A stretch of 64,000 nt of DNA from Rhodococcus triatomae BKS 15-14 (lineage in GTDB: Bacteria; Actinomycetota; Actinomycetes; Mycobacteriales; Mycobacteriaceae). A model generated the notes under the pieces. That model was not told the origin of the DNA. It made no database searches and saw only the letters and a list, made by a program, of their open reading frames with translations. Below are positions 41,967 through 50,769 of this stretch, in pieces. The translations under genes were made by a program, and so were the position numbers. Position 1 is the stretch's first letter. Every line of letters begins with the position of its first letter. The stretch lies in NCBI GenBank assembly GCA_000341795.1, contig AODO01000074.1, positions 62,001 to 126,000 on the forward strand. Reading direction: 5' to 3'.

Positions 41967-43145
41967 TCACGCTGCGCCGAGGATCAGGCCGCTCGTCGGT
42001 ACCGCGGTTCCGGCCGTGACGAGCACGTTCTCCACACCGTCGGGCTGGTTCGTGGACGTGCCCCGGATCAGCCGGACCGCCTCGGCGATTCCGTTGACGC
42101 CGTGCAGGTACGCCTCACCGACCTGGCCGCCGTGCGTGTTGCTCGGCAGTCGGCCGCCGATCTCCAGGTTGCCCTCGCGGATGAAGTCCTTCGCCTCGCC
42201 GGGACGGCAGAAGCCGAGTTCCTCCAGCTGCGGGAGCACCAGCGGAGTGAAGTGGTCGTAGAGGATCGCGGCGTTGATGTCGTCCGGCGTCAGGCCTGCC
42301 TGCGCGTACAGCTGGCGACCGACGAGACCCATCTCCGGGATGCCGGTGATGTCGGGGCGGTAGTAGCTGGCCATCATGTGCTGGTCCCGGCCCGAGCCCT
42401 GCGCGGCGCCCTTGATGATCGCGGGTTTGTGGCGCAGCTTCTCGGCACGTTCGGCGGACACGACCACGAGCGCCTGACCGCCGTCCGTCTCCTGACAGCA
42501 GTCGAGCAGGTGCAGCGGTTCGGCGATCCACCGCGAGTTCTGGTGATCCTCGAGCGTGATGGGCTTGCCGTGGAACCACGCGGCCGGGTTGTTCGCAGCG
42601 TGCTTGCGCGCCACGACGGCGACCCGTCCGAAATCCTCACTCGTCGCACCGTACTGGTGCATGTACCGCCGGGCGAACATCGCGACCCACTGAGCGGGAG
42701 TCGAGAGTCCCTGCGGTGTCAGCCATGCGTACGCCGCCCGGTCGGCGGTGCTGTCCATCGGTCGGTCGTGCTGACCGGCGCCGAATCGGGTACCGGAACG
42801 CTCGTTGAACGCACGGTAGACCACGACGACCTCGGCGACACCGGTCGCGACGGCCATCGCCGCCTGCTGCACCGAGGCACACGCGGCGCCGCCGCCGTAT
42901 CCGATGCGGGAGAAGAACTTGAGCTCCCCGAGCCCGCAGTTGCGGGCCACGAGGATCTCGCCGTTCGTCTCCATCGTGAACGTGGTCAGACCGTCCACCT
43001 CGGACGGCTCGATGCCGGCGTCGGCGAGGGCCGCCGTGACCGCCTCGCATGCGAGTTGCAGCTCGGTGCGACCGGACTTCTTCGAGAACTCGGTGGCGCC
43101 GATGCCGACGATCGCGGCGGCGCCGGAGAGCGGGCTGGCGGTCAT
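41967..43145 (-). CDS. Thiolase-superfamily lipid-transfer protein, Ltp2-type retro-aldolase candidate
   Basis: 392-residue SCP2-thiolase-like protein. The C-terminal signature NTHGGQVGEAYLHGVN with a Tyr in place of a thiolase general base, and YDHFTPLVLPQLEELG, match Ltp2-type steroid side-chain aldolases, which act in complex with a DUF35 protein. A Cys in ACASVQQA is retained at the thiolase nucleophile position. A DUF35 domain is provided by the fusion protein at 44688-45656. Predicted reaction: retro-aldol cleavage of a 3-hydroxyacyl-CoA with a branched carbon, releasing a short acyl-CoA. Start overlaps the upstream stop (ATGA). Confidence 0.82.
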   Translation of the reverse strand: MTASPLSGAAAIVGIGATEFSKKSGRTELQLACEAVTAALADAGIEPSEVDGLTTFTMETNGEILVARNCGLGELKFFSRIGYGGGAACASVQQAAMAVATGVAEVVVVYRAFNERSGTRFGAGQHDRPMDSTADRAAYAWLTPQGLSTPAQWVAMFARRYMHQYGATSEDFGRVAVVARKHAANNPAAWFHGKPITLEDHQNSRWIAEPLHLLDCCQETDGGQALVVVSAERAEKLRHKPAIIKGAAQGSGRDQHMMASYYRPDITGIPEMGLVGRQLYAQAGLTPDDINAAILYDHFTPLVLPQLEELGFCRPGEAKDFIREGNLEIGGRLPSNTHGGQVGEAYLHGVNGIAEAVRLIRGTSTNQPDGVENVLVTAGTAVPTSGLILGAA

Positions 43146-43585
43146 CGGGCGTCCGTCCCTTCGGTGCGGTAGGCGATCGTGACGGTGCCGGACAGGTGGT
43201 TGCCGAGGCTGTTCGCGCCGACGACCGTCACCTCGACCAGACCGTCCGCCTTCGAGACGACCTCACCGGTCATCGTCATGGTGTCGCCCGGATGATTCGG
43301 GGCGCCGAGACGGATCTTCACGCGGCGGATCGTGGCGAACGGTCCGGCCCAGTCGGTCACGAACCGTCCCGCGAGCCCGTTGCTGGTGAGGATGTTCATG
43401 AACACGTCCTTGGAGCCGCGCTCGCGCGCCAGTTCCGGGTCGTGGTGCACGTCCTGGAAGTCGCGGGTGGCGATTGCCGTCGAGACGATCAGGGTGCGGG
43501 TCAGGGGAATCGCCAACTCGGGCAGAGCCTCTCCGACGACGACGTCCTCGTAGCGGCGGCCGGCGAGCGGCAGGGTGGCGGTCAC
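43142..43585 (-). CDS. MaoC-like hydratase subunit (ChsH1-like)
   Basis: 147-residue single hot-dog protein with catalytic pair Asp42 and His47 in RDFQDVHHDP. Comparable in size and order to ChsH1 of the cholesterol igr operon, which forms a heteromer with the MaoC half of ChsH2. GTG start overlaps the acyl-CoA dehydrogenase stop (GTGA). Confidence 0.82.
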   Translation of the reverse strand: MTATLPLAGRRYEDVVVGEALPELAIPLTRTLIVSTAIATRDFQDVHHDPELARERGSKDVFMNILTSNGLAGRFVTDWAGPFATIRRVKIRLGAPNHPGDTMTMTGEVVSKADGLVEVTVVGANSLGNHLSGTVTIAYRTEGTDAR

Positions 43586-44688
43586 GCGACCACCTCGACA
43601 CCGGATGCGAGTTGCGCGCCGAGACGGGCGAGGTCCGAAGCGGACCCGCCGAGGGTGGCGCCGATCTGCTTGCCCCACAGCAGGTGTCGATGCACCGGGT
43701 AGTCGGTGTCGACGCCCATGCCACCGTGCAGGTGGGTGGTGCGGTGCACGACGCGCTGTCCGGCGTCGGTGGCCCACCACTTCGCGACGAGCACCGACGT
43801 GCCCGGGTCCTGGTTCTCGGACAGCAGCCAGGCGGCCTGCCACAGGGTCACCCGCATCGCCTCGAGGTCGATGTAGCAGTCCGCGAGCTGATGGCCGACC
43901 GCCTGGAACGTCGCGAGCGGTCGCCCGAACTGGTGCCGGCCGTTGAGGTAGGTGACGGCCTGCGCAACCGCACCGGATCCGACGCCGATCTGGATCGCGG
44001 CGAGCGCGAGCTGCACCCGGTCGATCAGCCACTGCACCGCGTCACCGCCCCCGAGCAGTTCCGCGGGAGCCGACTCGAAGGTGACGTTGCCGCAGATCTC
44101 CCAGGTGGTGGACTGCGTCTGCTGCACCGAGACCCCGGCGGCGGCCAGGTCGACGACGAACAGGGCAGCACCGCTGGGCGTGGTCGCCGAGACGATCGCG
44201 CGGTCCGCGACGTGCGTGATCGGGACGACGGCCTTGGCGCCGGTCAGTGTCCACCGTCCGTCGGTCTCGGTGGCAACCGTGGCGGGGTCGCCGTCGACGA
44301 ACGGTCCGAACTCCTCCAACCCGATCGTCAGGAAGCTGCTGCCGTCGGCGACACCCGGGACGAGAGCGGTGCGCTGGGCGTCGGTGCCGAACTCGGCGAC
44401 CGCGAGCGCCGCGAGGGCGGACTGCCAGATCGGCACCGGAGCGACGTGCCGCCCCTGCTGTTCGAGCAGGACGTACAGCTCGGCGAGCCCGAGCCCGCCG
44501 CCACCGAGTGCCTCGGGCAGCGCGATGCCGAGCAGGCCGGTGGTGGCGAGTTCACGCCACAGGTCGCGGTCGATGCGTTCGTCACCCAGCTCGACCTGCT
44601 TGACCCGGTCGATGCCGGCCCTGCTGGTGAAGACCTCGTCGGCCAGGGTGCGAATCGCCTCTTGCTCTTCGCTGAAGGTGAAGTCCAT
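43582..44688 (-). CDS. Acyl-CoA dehydrogenase, non-catalytic subunit of a heteromeric enzyme
   Basis: 368-residue acyl-CoA dehydrogenase fold. It lacks a catalytic base: the helix-G position reads VQLALA (Leu) and the C-terminal position reads LGGS (Gly) where MCAD has YEG. It retains QFGRPLATFQAVGHQLAD and LHGGMGVD, which contribute to flavin binding. This pattern fits one half of an alpha2-beta2 ChsE-type enzyme; the partner with the base is encoded at 45653. It starts one base into the preceding stop (TAATG). Confidence 0.85.
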   Translation of the reverse strand: MDFTFSEEQEAIRTLADEVFTSRAGIDRVKQVELGDERIDRDLWRELATTGLLGIALPEALGGGGLGLAELYVLLEQQGRHVAPVPIWQSALAALAVAEFGTDAQRTALVPGVADGSSFLTIGLEEFGPFVDGDPATVATETDGRWTLTGAKAVVPITHVADRAIVSATTPSGAALFVVDLAAAGVSVQQTQSTTWEICGNVTFESAPAELLGGGDAVQWLIDRVQLALAAIQIGVGSGAVAQAVTYLNGRHQFGRPLATFQAVGHQLADCYIDLEAMRVTLWQAAWLLSENQDPGTSVLVAKWWATDAGQRVVHRTTHLHGGMGVDTDYPVHRHLLWGKQIGATLGGSASDLARLGAQLASGVEVVA

Positions 44689-45656
44689 TACGAGTCCTCC
44701 CGTGCGGCCGGCCGGAACGCGGGCAGCGTCAGATCCGGGTCGGCGTCGATCCAGTCCAGTTCCACCGGCATGCCGATCTCGACGTCACCGGGTGCGACGC
44801 CGGTCATGTTCGCGATCAGGCGGGTGCCCTCCTCGAGTTCGATCGTCGCCACGACGAGCGGGTACTCGAATCCGGGAATCTGCGGGTGGTGATTGACGAC
44901 GAAGCTGTAGACGACGCCGCGACCCGAGGCGTCGACGGTGTCCCAGTCCAGCGACTGGCACGCGCCACACATCGGACCGGTGGGATGGCGCAGCACGCCA
45001 CAGTTCGCGCAGCGCTGGATCACCAGACGGTGTTCCTTGGCGGCCTCGAACCAGAAGGCGTTGTCCGCGTTGAGCGCCGGGCGCGGGCGCAGGCCCGGTA
45101 CCGGGCCCGCCGCGGGCGCCTTCTCCGCTTCCCGGCCCTTGCCCTTCGGCGTGAAACGCAGGGTGCGCCAGCGCTGCGTCGCGACGACGTCGCCGTCGCC
45201 GTTGCGATACGTCTTGAGTGTCGTGACGAAGTGCCCGACGCCGAGGCCCGTCTTCTTCTCCTCGGAGATGTCCTCGATCACCTCGGTGAGCGAGACCCGG
45301 TCGCCGGGCCGTAGTTCCACGTGGAACTCGAAGTCCGAGTCGGTGGCGACGACGGAGGTGAAGCCCTCGCCGTCGAGGGTGGCGATCAGGTCGGTCCACA
45401 CCTGCGAGGGGTCGTTGTTCGCCATCTTGTCGGTGAAGGTGCGCATCGTCCACACCTGCGCCATGAGCGCGGGCGCGACGGCGCCGTCGCGTCCGGTCGC
45501 GCGGGCGGCCTCGTCGTCGAGATGGATCGGGTTGGTGTCGCCCATCGTCTCGACCCAGTGCCGGATCATCGGGGTGTTGACCTCGTCGGGCCCCCACGTC
45601 GTCGGGGTGAGGACCTGGCCCTCGAACGCCTTGAGTGTGGTGAGGAAGTCGCTCAC
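44688..45656 (-). CDS. MaoC-DUF35 fusion (ChsH2-like)
   Basis: 322 residues. Residues 1-170 form a MaoC hot-dog (GDTNPIHLDDEAARATG), and 195-322 a DUF35 domain: rubredoxin-like zinc ribbon Cys216/219/230/233 (CANCG, CGACQ) plus an OB fold. In the cholesterol pathway this protein pairs its MaoC part with ChsH1 for hydration and its DUF35 part with Ltp2 for the aldolase step. Both partners lie downstream here. Unusually, the gene sits between the two acyl-CoA dehydrogenase genes. GTG start overlaps the upstream stop. Confidence 0.85.
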   Translation of the reverse strand: MSDFLTTLKAFEGQVLTPTTWGPDEVNTPMIRHWVETMGDTNPIHLDDEAARATGRDGAVAPALMAQVWTMRTFTDKMANNDPSQVWTDLIATLDGEGFTSVVATDSDFEFHVELRPGDRVSLTEVIEDISEEKKTGLGVGHFVTTLKTYRNGDGDVVATQRWRTLRFTPKGKGREAEKAPAAGPVPGLRPRPALNADNAFWFEAAKEHRLVIQRCANCGVLRHPTGPMCGACQSLDWDTVDASGRGVVYSFVVNHHPQIPGFEYPLVVATIELEEGTRLIANMTGVAPGDVEIGMPVELDWIDADPDLTLPAFRPAAREDS

Positions 45657-46819
45657 TTGACCCTCTTCTCCCGGACCAGACCGAGGCCCATGGTCGCGAC
45701 CATGTCGCGGAGCACCTCGTTGACGCCGCCGCCGAAGGTGTTGACCATGCCCTGCCGGGAGATCTGCTCGATCTGCCCGGCCAGCAGTGCACCCGGAGAC
45801 TCCGGCCGGATGCGTCCGGCGGCGCCCAGGATGCCGAGCAGGGTCCGGTACACGTCGATGTGGGTCTCCGTGCCGTAGGCCTTCGTCGCGCCCGCATCCG
45901 CCCCCGACAGGGTGTCCGCGGCGACGGCCGAGGTCATCTTCCAGTTCAGCAGGCGCATCGCCTCGAGCTTGGCGTGGGTCCGCGCGAATTCCTGCTGAAC
46001 CCAGGGGATGTCGATGGCGCCGTTCTCCTTGGCCCAGTCCAGAACCTGGTGCCACAGCCCGTAGGTGCGGCCGCCGATCGCGGCGAGTCCGATGCGCTCG
46101 TGGTTCAACTGTGCGGCGATCAGCTGCCAGCCACCGTTGACGTCGCCGATGACGTCCTTCTGCGGGACACGGATTCCGCTGTAGTAGGTGGAGGTGACCG
46201 TGAGTCCGCCGACGGTGGGGATCGGCGACCAGGAGAATCCGTCGTCGTCCGTCGGGACCACCAGGATCGAGATGCCCCTGTGCTTCGGCGCGTCAGGATC
46301 GGTGCGGCACGCGAGCCACACGTAGTCGGCGGTGTTCGCACCGGAGGTGAAGATCTTGTTGCCGTCGACGATCCAGTCGTCGCCGTCGCGGACGGCGCGG
46401 GTCTTCAGCGACGCCAGGTCGGTACCGGCTTCCGGCTCCGTGTAGCCGATCGCGAAGACGATGTCGCCCGCGAGAATGCCCGGCAGGAAGCGTTCCTTCT
46501 GCTCCTCGGTGCCGTACTTCATCAGCGTCGGGCCAACGGTGTTGACCGTGACGAAGGGGAACGGGAGCCCGGCCCGCTGCACCTCGTCGAAGAACACGAA
46601 CTGCTCCTCGATCGAGCGTCCCTGTCCGCCGTACTCGGTGGGCCAGCCGATGCCCAGCCAACCGTCCTGCCCGAGCAGCTTCACCACCTCACGGAAGTGC
46701 TCGCCGCCCACGCCCTCTTCGCCGGCCTTGCGCCGCTTCTCCTCCGGCAGCAGGGCCGCGAAGTACGCGCGCAGTTCCCGGCGCAGCTCCTGCTGCGCCG
46801 CCGACTCCCTCAACTCCAT
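45653..46819 (-). CDS. Acyl-CoA dehydrogenase, catalytic subunit of a heteromeric enzyme
   Basis: 388-residue dehydrogenase. It keeps Glu241 in LNHERIGLA, the position of the base in isovaleryl-CoA dehydrogenase and FadE26, while the MCAD-type C-terminal Glu is Gly (FGGG). IGYTEPEAGTDLASLKT forms the substrate/flavin region. First gene of the eight-gene igr-like operon; likely introduces the 2,3 double bond in a branched side-chain CoA ester with the subunit encoded at 43582. GGGAG precedes the ATG. Confidence 0.87.
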   Translation of the reverse strand: MELRESAAQQELRRELRAYFAALLPEEKRRKAGEEGVGGEHFREVVKLLGQDGWLGIGWPTEYGGQGRSIEEQFVFFDEVQRAGLPFPFVTVNTVGPTLMKYGTEEQKERFLPGILAGDIVFAIGYTEPEAGTDLASLKTRAVRDGDDWIVDGNKIFTSGANTADYVWLACRTDPDAPKHRGISILVVPTDDDGFSWSPIPTVGGLTVTSTYYSGIRVPQKDVIGDVNGGWQLIAAQLNHERIGLAAIGGRTYGLWHQVLDWAKENGAIDIPWVQQEFARTHAKLEAMRLLNWKMTSAVAADTLSGADAGATKAYGTETHIDVYRTLLGILGAAGRIRPESPGALLAGQIEQISRQGMVNTFGGGVNEVLRDMVATMGLGLVREKRVK

Positions 46820-46856
46820 CGACCGTCTCCCATCTCGCATTCCGCGAGATCGGACG

Positions 46857-48338
46857 CTACGGAGAGATGCGCACCCGGTCCTGGTCGGTCTCACTCAGCG
46901 GTAGGTCGTCCGGTGCGGCGTCCCGGTCCCGCGGCACGAACAGGCCGACGAGGACGGCGACCAGCGCCGCCGCGGCACCGATCCCGAACACCACCGCGTA
47001 CGCAGCGTGGGTCGGGAACTCGACGCCGGCCACCCTCATCACGGACGCCGTCGTGACGGCCGCGACCACCGCGCTGCACGTCGAGGTGCCCAGCGACCGG
47101 GCCAGCGCGTTGAGGCTGTTCGCCGCCGCCGTCTCCGAGACGGGGACGGCTCGCATGATCATCGACGGGATCGCGCCGTAGGCGAGCGCCGCGCCGATCG
47201 AGGTGATCGTCGTCGCGACGATCACGATCACCAGTTCGTGCGGTGTGACGGCGCGGGTGAAGTTGGCGACCATCAGGATCGTCGTCCCGATCAGGAACGT
47301 GATGCGGGGTCCCCGACTGCGCGACAGGTGAGCTGTCACCGGGGAGAACGCGATCATGGCGAGGCCGCCGGGCAGCAGGGCGAGCCCGCTCATCGTCAGC
47401 GACATCCCGAAGCCGTAGCCGGTGTCCTCCGGGGCCTGGAAGATCTGGGCGCTCACCATGAACGAGGTGAACATCGCGAATCCGACGAGGACGGACGCGA
47501 TGTTCGTCAGCAGGACCTGCCGCCGCGCGGACACCCGCAGGTCCACCAACGGTTGCCGCACCGCCCGCTTCCCGGGCGGAGCGAGGCGCAGCTCGTAGAC
47601 GCCCCACGCGGCGAACAGCACGGCCGCCGCCGCGAACAGGCCGAGCACCGGGGCGCTGCGCCAACCCCACCCGTTGCCCTGGGTAATCGCGAGGAGCAGA
47701 CACACCAGTGCAGCCGACAGCCCGACCGCACCGACGAGGTCGAACTTGCCGCCGGACCGGACCGGGGATTCGGGTACCACCCACCAGACCACCAGCATGC
47801 CGAGCAGACCGACGACCGCGGCGCCACCGAACAGCCAGTGCCAGCTGAAGTGCTCGGCAACCACACCGGTGAGCGGGAGCCCGATCGCGCCGCCCGCCCC
47901 CAGCGTCGAGCTCATCAGAGCGATGCCACCCGCGACGCGTTCCGGCGGCAGCTCGTCCCGCATGATGCTGATGCCGAGGGGAACCACGCCCATAGCGGCG
48001 CCCTGCAACGCCCGGGCGACCAACACGACCGCGAAAACGTCGAACAGCGCGCCGAGCAGACTGCCCGCCGCCATCACCGCCAACGCGACGAGCAGCAGTC
48101 GGCGCTTGCCGTACATGTCGCCGAGCCGGCCGAGGACCGGGGCGCAGACGGCGCCCGCGATGAGGTTGGCGGTCACCAGCCAGGCGGCTCCGCCGGGAGT
48201 GGTGTTCAGCAGTCGCGGGAACTCCGGGAGCAGTGGCATGACGATGGTCTGCATCAGCGAGACCACGATGCCGCAGGACGCCAGCGCGACGACGACGAGA
48301 CGGGCGGACGCGCGGCCCCCGCGAATCGGTGGCGTCAC
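46857..48338 (-). CDS. MFS transporter, DHA2-like
   Basis: 493-residue exporter with about 14 helices; motif A reads GRLGDMYGKRR, and GAGGAIGLPLTGVVAEHFSW covers motif C. I chose GTG 48338 over GTG 48344 because GGGAGGG is correctly spaced only for the former. The operon below begins 37 bp after its stop, so read-through into the igr-like genes is possible. Substrate unknown. The 130-bp region upstream contains TAAATA as a possible -10. Confidence 0.83.
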   Translation of the reverse strand: MTPPIRGGRASARLVVVALASCGIVVSLMQTIVMPLLPEFPRLLNTTPGGAAWLVTANLIAGAVCAPVLGRLGDMYGKRRLLLVALAVMAAGSLLGALFDVFAVVLVARALQGAAMGVVPLGISIMRDELPPERVAGGIALMSSTLGAGGAIGLPLTGVVAEHFSWHWLFGGAAVVGLLGMLVVWWVVPESPVRSGGKFDLVGAVGLSAALVCLLLAITQGNGWGWRSAPVLGLFAAAAVLFAAWGVYELRLAPPGKRAVRQPLVDLRVSARRQVLLTNIASVLVGFAMFTSFMVSAQIFQAPEDTGYGFGMSLTMSGLALLPGGLAMIAFSPVTAHLSRSRGPRITFLIGTTILMVANFTRAVTPHELVIVIVATTITSIGAALAYGAIPSMIMRAVPVSETAAANSLNALARSLGTSTCSAVVAAVTTASVMRVAGVEFPTHAAYAVVFGIGAAAALVAVLVGLFVPRDRDAAPDDLPLSETDQDRVRISP

Positions 48339-48467
48339 TGGCACCCTCCCTGCAACCTATTTAGCTTGAGTATCGAGACTATGGCACGGGATCCCCACGC
48401 GGGAACCATTTCCCACTCACTGGTTTCCGGGCCGTCACGCACCCGACGCGGCCGCATACTCGTGCAC

Positions 48468-48944
48468 ATGAACGAGCCGACCGCCGACGTCACCGTCAGC
48501 CCCGGGGCCACGACCTGCTCGGACCTCGCCGGGAGGTACGCCGTCGCAGTCGACAGCCGGGACGATCGCGCGGTGGCGGCGCTGTTCACCGCCGATGCCG
48601 AGTTCGTGCAGCCCGCCGCCCTGACACGCGGCGCGGGCGACGTCGTCACGGTCGGTGCGGACGCGATCGCCGCTGCGATCCTCGGTGCCACCGGCCACCT
48701 GCGGGCAACGCACCACGCCGTGCACCAGGTCGTCGTCGACGCGGACGGCGACAGCGCGTCCGCCGTCGTCTACTGCCTGGCCCATCATCTGTACGCGGCC
48801 CGCGACGGCGGGATCCGGGACAACGCCGTCGCCATCCGCTACCGCGATCGGTATCGGCGCGTGGGCGGGCGTTGGTTGATCGCCCGTCGGGAACTCGCGG
48901 TCGATTTCACCGACGACCGTCCCGTGACCATCCCCAACCGCTGA
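48468..48944 (+). CDS. SnoaL-like (NTF2-fold) protein
   Basis: 158-residue NTF2-fold protein of the SnoaL_4 type (DLAGRYAVAVDSRDDRAVAALF; THHAVHQVVVDADGD; YRDRYRRVGGRWLIARRE). Related proteins are isomerases, dehydratases or hydrolase-like enzymes in steroid and polyketide pathways. No Shine-Dalgarno is visible; GCATACT shortly upstream could be a -10 giving a leaderless mRNA. The stop codon lies in the first unit of the repeat that follows. Divergent from the MFS gene. Confidence 0.78.
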   Translation: MNEPTADVTVSPGATTCSDLAGRYAVAVDSRDDRAVAALFTADAEFVQPAALTRGAGDVVTVGADAIAAAILGATGHLRATHHAVHQVVVDADGDSASAVVYCLAHHLYAARDGGIRDNAVAIRYRDRYRRVGGRWLIARRELAVDFTDDRPVTIPNR

Positions 48945-49064
48945 AGGCCACCTTCACCTCGGCAGACCGCACGAAGGCCACCTTCAGCCCAACACCTGCG
49001 CCACCCACCCAACGGCTGAAGGCCACCGTCATCTCGACAGACCGCACGAAGGCCACCTTCAGCC
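48941..49064. repeat. Pair of CTGAAGG-family repeats
   Basis: Two units, 48941-48988 and 49014-49064, in inverse orientation to those at 39287-39416 (core ATCTCGACAGACCGCAC). Each unit contains two self-complementary GAAGG-CCA-CCTTC boxes. They separate convergent snoaL-like (+) and azlD (-) genes; the first overlaps the snoaL-like stop codon. Confidence 0.75.
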
Positions 49065-49091
49065 GGGCGACGCGGGTGACGTGGGCGACGG

Positions 49092-49415
49092 TCAGGGGAC
49101 GCCGAGCAGGCGGAGCACGGCGGCTGTCGCGGCGGCCGCGAGGATGACGACGACGAACGGCGCCTTCCGCCACGCGAGAATGCCTCCGACGAGGACGCCT
49201 GCCGGGCGGGCGATGCCGGCGGCGGCGCCGTCCTCGGTGACCGCCCCCGTCACCGCGACCGCAACCAGCAGCACGATCGCGCCGATCGCGAGCACGGTTT
49301 CGAGCCTCTCGGGGACGGCTCCGCGCGCCCGCAGGGCGGGGCCCGCGAACCGGAACGCGAACGTGCCCGCGGCGAGGACGAGGACTGCCGCCACCAGCGG
49401 CAGGGTCGCGGTCAT
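49092..49415 (-). CDS. azlD: AzlD-family branched-chain amino-acid exporter small subunit
   Basis: 107-residue membrane protein with about four helices, ending in the AWRKAPFVVVILAAAATAA segment typical of AzlD. ATG overlaps the azlC stop (ATGA). Partners with AzlC to export branched-chain amino acids or analogues. Ends just before the CTGAAGG repeat pair. Confidence 0.87.
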   Translation of the reverse strand: MTATLPLVAAVLVLAAGTFAFRFAGPALRARGAVPERLETVLAIGAIVLLVAVAVTGAVTEDGAAAGIARPAGVLVGGILAWRKAPFVVVILAAAATAAVLRLLGVP

Positions 49416-50104
49416 GCGGGCACCGGTTCGGTGCGTCCGGGCTTGATCCAGATCAATGCGACCAGGGCGCCCAGCGCGAGGAGGACCGGGATGCCGGTCG
49501 GCAGGAAGGGCGTGGCCGCGAGCGCGATCGCCGCGCCGACCAGCGCGACCGACGCGGTCGCGCGGTCCCGGAGAGCGGGGATCACGAGCGCGAGCAGCAC
49601 GGCCGGGAACATGGCGTCGAGCCCGAACGCGTCGATGTCGTCGATGAAGCTGCCGGCGGTCGCGCCGATCAGGGCGCCGAGGGGCCAGCAGACCCCGATC
49701 CCGATTCCGCTCAGCCAGAACACGGCGCGTCGACGGACCGGGTCGCGCTGACCGAGCGCGAAGACGGTGCTCTCGTCGTTGAGCAGGAGCGCGCCGAGAC
49801 CACGCCGCCAGCCGCGTCCGGCGGTGTCCCCGACCGCGAGCCCGAACGGGAGGTGCCGGGCGTTGACGATCAGACCGCCTGCGAGCGCGGCGAGCAGGCT
49901 TCCACCGGCGGCGACGATGCCGACGAACAGGAACTCGGACGCGCCGGCGAGGACGACGACGGACATCAGCACCGGCACCCAGGGCGCGAAGCCGAGCCCG
50001 ACGGCGATCGCGCCGTACGAGATGCCGACGAGCCCGTCCGCCAGGGACACCAGTGCGATGTCCCTGCGGAGTCCGCCATCGATTGTTCGCCACACCGAAC
50101 GCAT
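49412..50104 (-). CDS. azlC: AzlC-family branched-chain amino-acid exporter large subunit
   Basis: 230-residue integral membrane protein. GISYGAIAVGLGFAPWVPVLMS and the NARHLPFGLAVG stretch are family-specific. First gene of azlCD, divergent from an XRE-cupin regulator whose candidate operator repeats fill the 67-bp gap. Exports branched-chain amino acids in the founding members; ligand range here is unproven. Confidence 0.88.
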   Translation of the reverse strand: MRSVWRTIDGGLRRDIALVSLADGLVGISYGAIAVGLGFAPWVPVLMSVVVLAGASEFLFVGIVAAGGSLLAALAGGLIVNARHLPFGLAVGDTAGRGWRRGLGALLLNDESTVFALGQRDPVRRRAVFWLSGIGIGVCWPLGALIGATAGSFIDDIDAFGLDAMFPAVLLALVIPALRDRATASVALVGAAIALAATPFLPTGIPVLLALGALVALIWIKPGRTEPVPA

Positions 50105-50114
50105 GATCTTTATA

Positions 50115-50172
50115 GTGAACGAACCGACGAGCGTTCGTCAAGGCGAACGAAACGGCCGATACAGTGAACGAA
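50115..50172. promoter_or_regulatory. azlC/xre divergent promoter with repeated GAACGAA operator
   Basis: GAACGAA occurs at 50117-50123, 50145-50151 and 50166-50172, with a related inverted element (GAGCGTTCG) near 50129. Likely binding sites for the divergent XRE-cupin protein. TACAGT at 50160-50165 ends six bases before its ATG, so that mRNA is probably leaderless and the third repeat overlaps its start. Confidence 0.6.
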
Positions 50173-50735
50173 TGGCATCGGACGGCAGCAAGGCACCCCT
50201 CGACGTCATCGCGTCCTCGCTGCGGCGGGAACGCGACCGAGCCGGCTTGTCACTCACCGAGGTCGCCCGACGAGCAGGCATCGCCAAGTCCACGTTGTCG
50301 CAACTCGAAGCGGGGACCGGGAACCCGAGCGTGGAAACCCTGTGGGCGCTGAGCGTCGCGCTCGACATCCAGTTCGCGCAGCTCGTCGACCCGCCCCGGC
50401 CGCGTGTCCAGGTGATCCGCGCCGGCGAGGGCCCGGTGCTGTACTCCGAGCGCACCGACTACCGGGTCACCCTCGTCGCCTCCTGCCCGCCGAACGCGCG
50501 CCGCGACCTCTACCGCCTCGACGTCGAGCCGGGACCACCGCGCGAATCGGAGCCACATCTGCCGGGCACCGTGGAGCACGTGATCGTCAGCGCCGGCCGC
50601 GCACTCGTCGGGCTCCGCGAGGAGCCGGTCGAGCTGGGCCCAGGCGACTACATCGCGTACCCCGGCGACGTCGCCCACATCTTCCAGGCCCTCGAGCCCG
50701 GCACGCGCGCGGTGCTGGTCTCCGAGCACACCTGA
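50172..50735 (+). CDS. XRE-family regulator with C-terminal cupin
   Basis: 187 residues: helix-turn-helix at about 12-66 (LTEVARRAGIAKSTLSQLEAG) and a cupin domain at about 105-185 (GTVEHVIVSAGRALVG; PGDYIAYPGDVAHIFQAL) that binds an effector. Such regulators commonly control adjacent amino-acid exporters, and this one is divergent from azlCD. It most likely represses azlCD and itself through the GAACGAA repeats. Confidence 0.87.
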   Translation: MASDGSKAPLDVIASSLRRERDRAGLSLTEVARRAGIAKSTLSQLEAGTGNPSVETLWALSVALDIQFAQLVDPPRPRVQVIRAGEGPVLYSERTDYRVTLVASCPPNARRDLYRLDVEPGPPRESEPHLPGTVEHVIVSAGRALVGLREEPVELGPGDYIAYPGDVAHIFQALEPGTRAVLVSEHT

Positions 50736-50769
50736 GGCCGAGCACGCGCACGGCGCGCACAATGGACGC

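Noticed and set aside
39769-42261. 830-codon plus-strand open frame opposite the SDR/MaoC/Ltp2 genes
   Set aside because: Shadow of real minus-strand genes; no recognisable domain.
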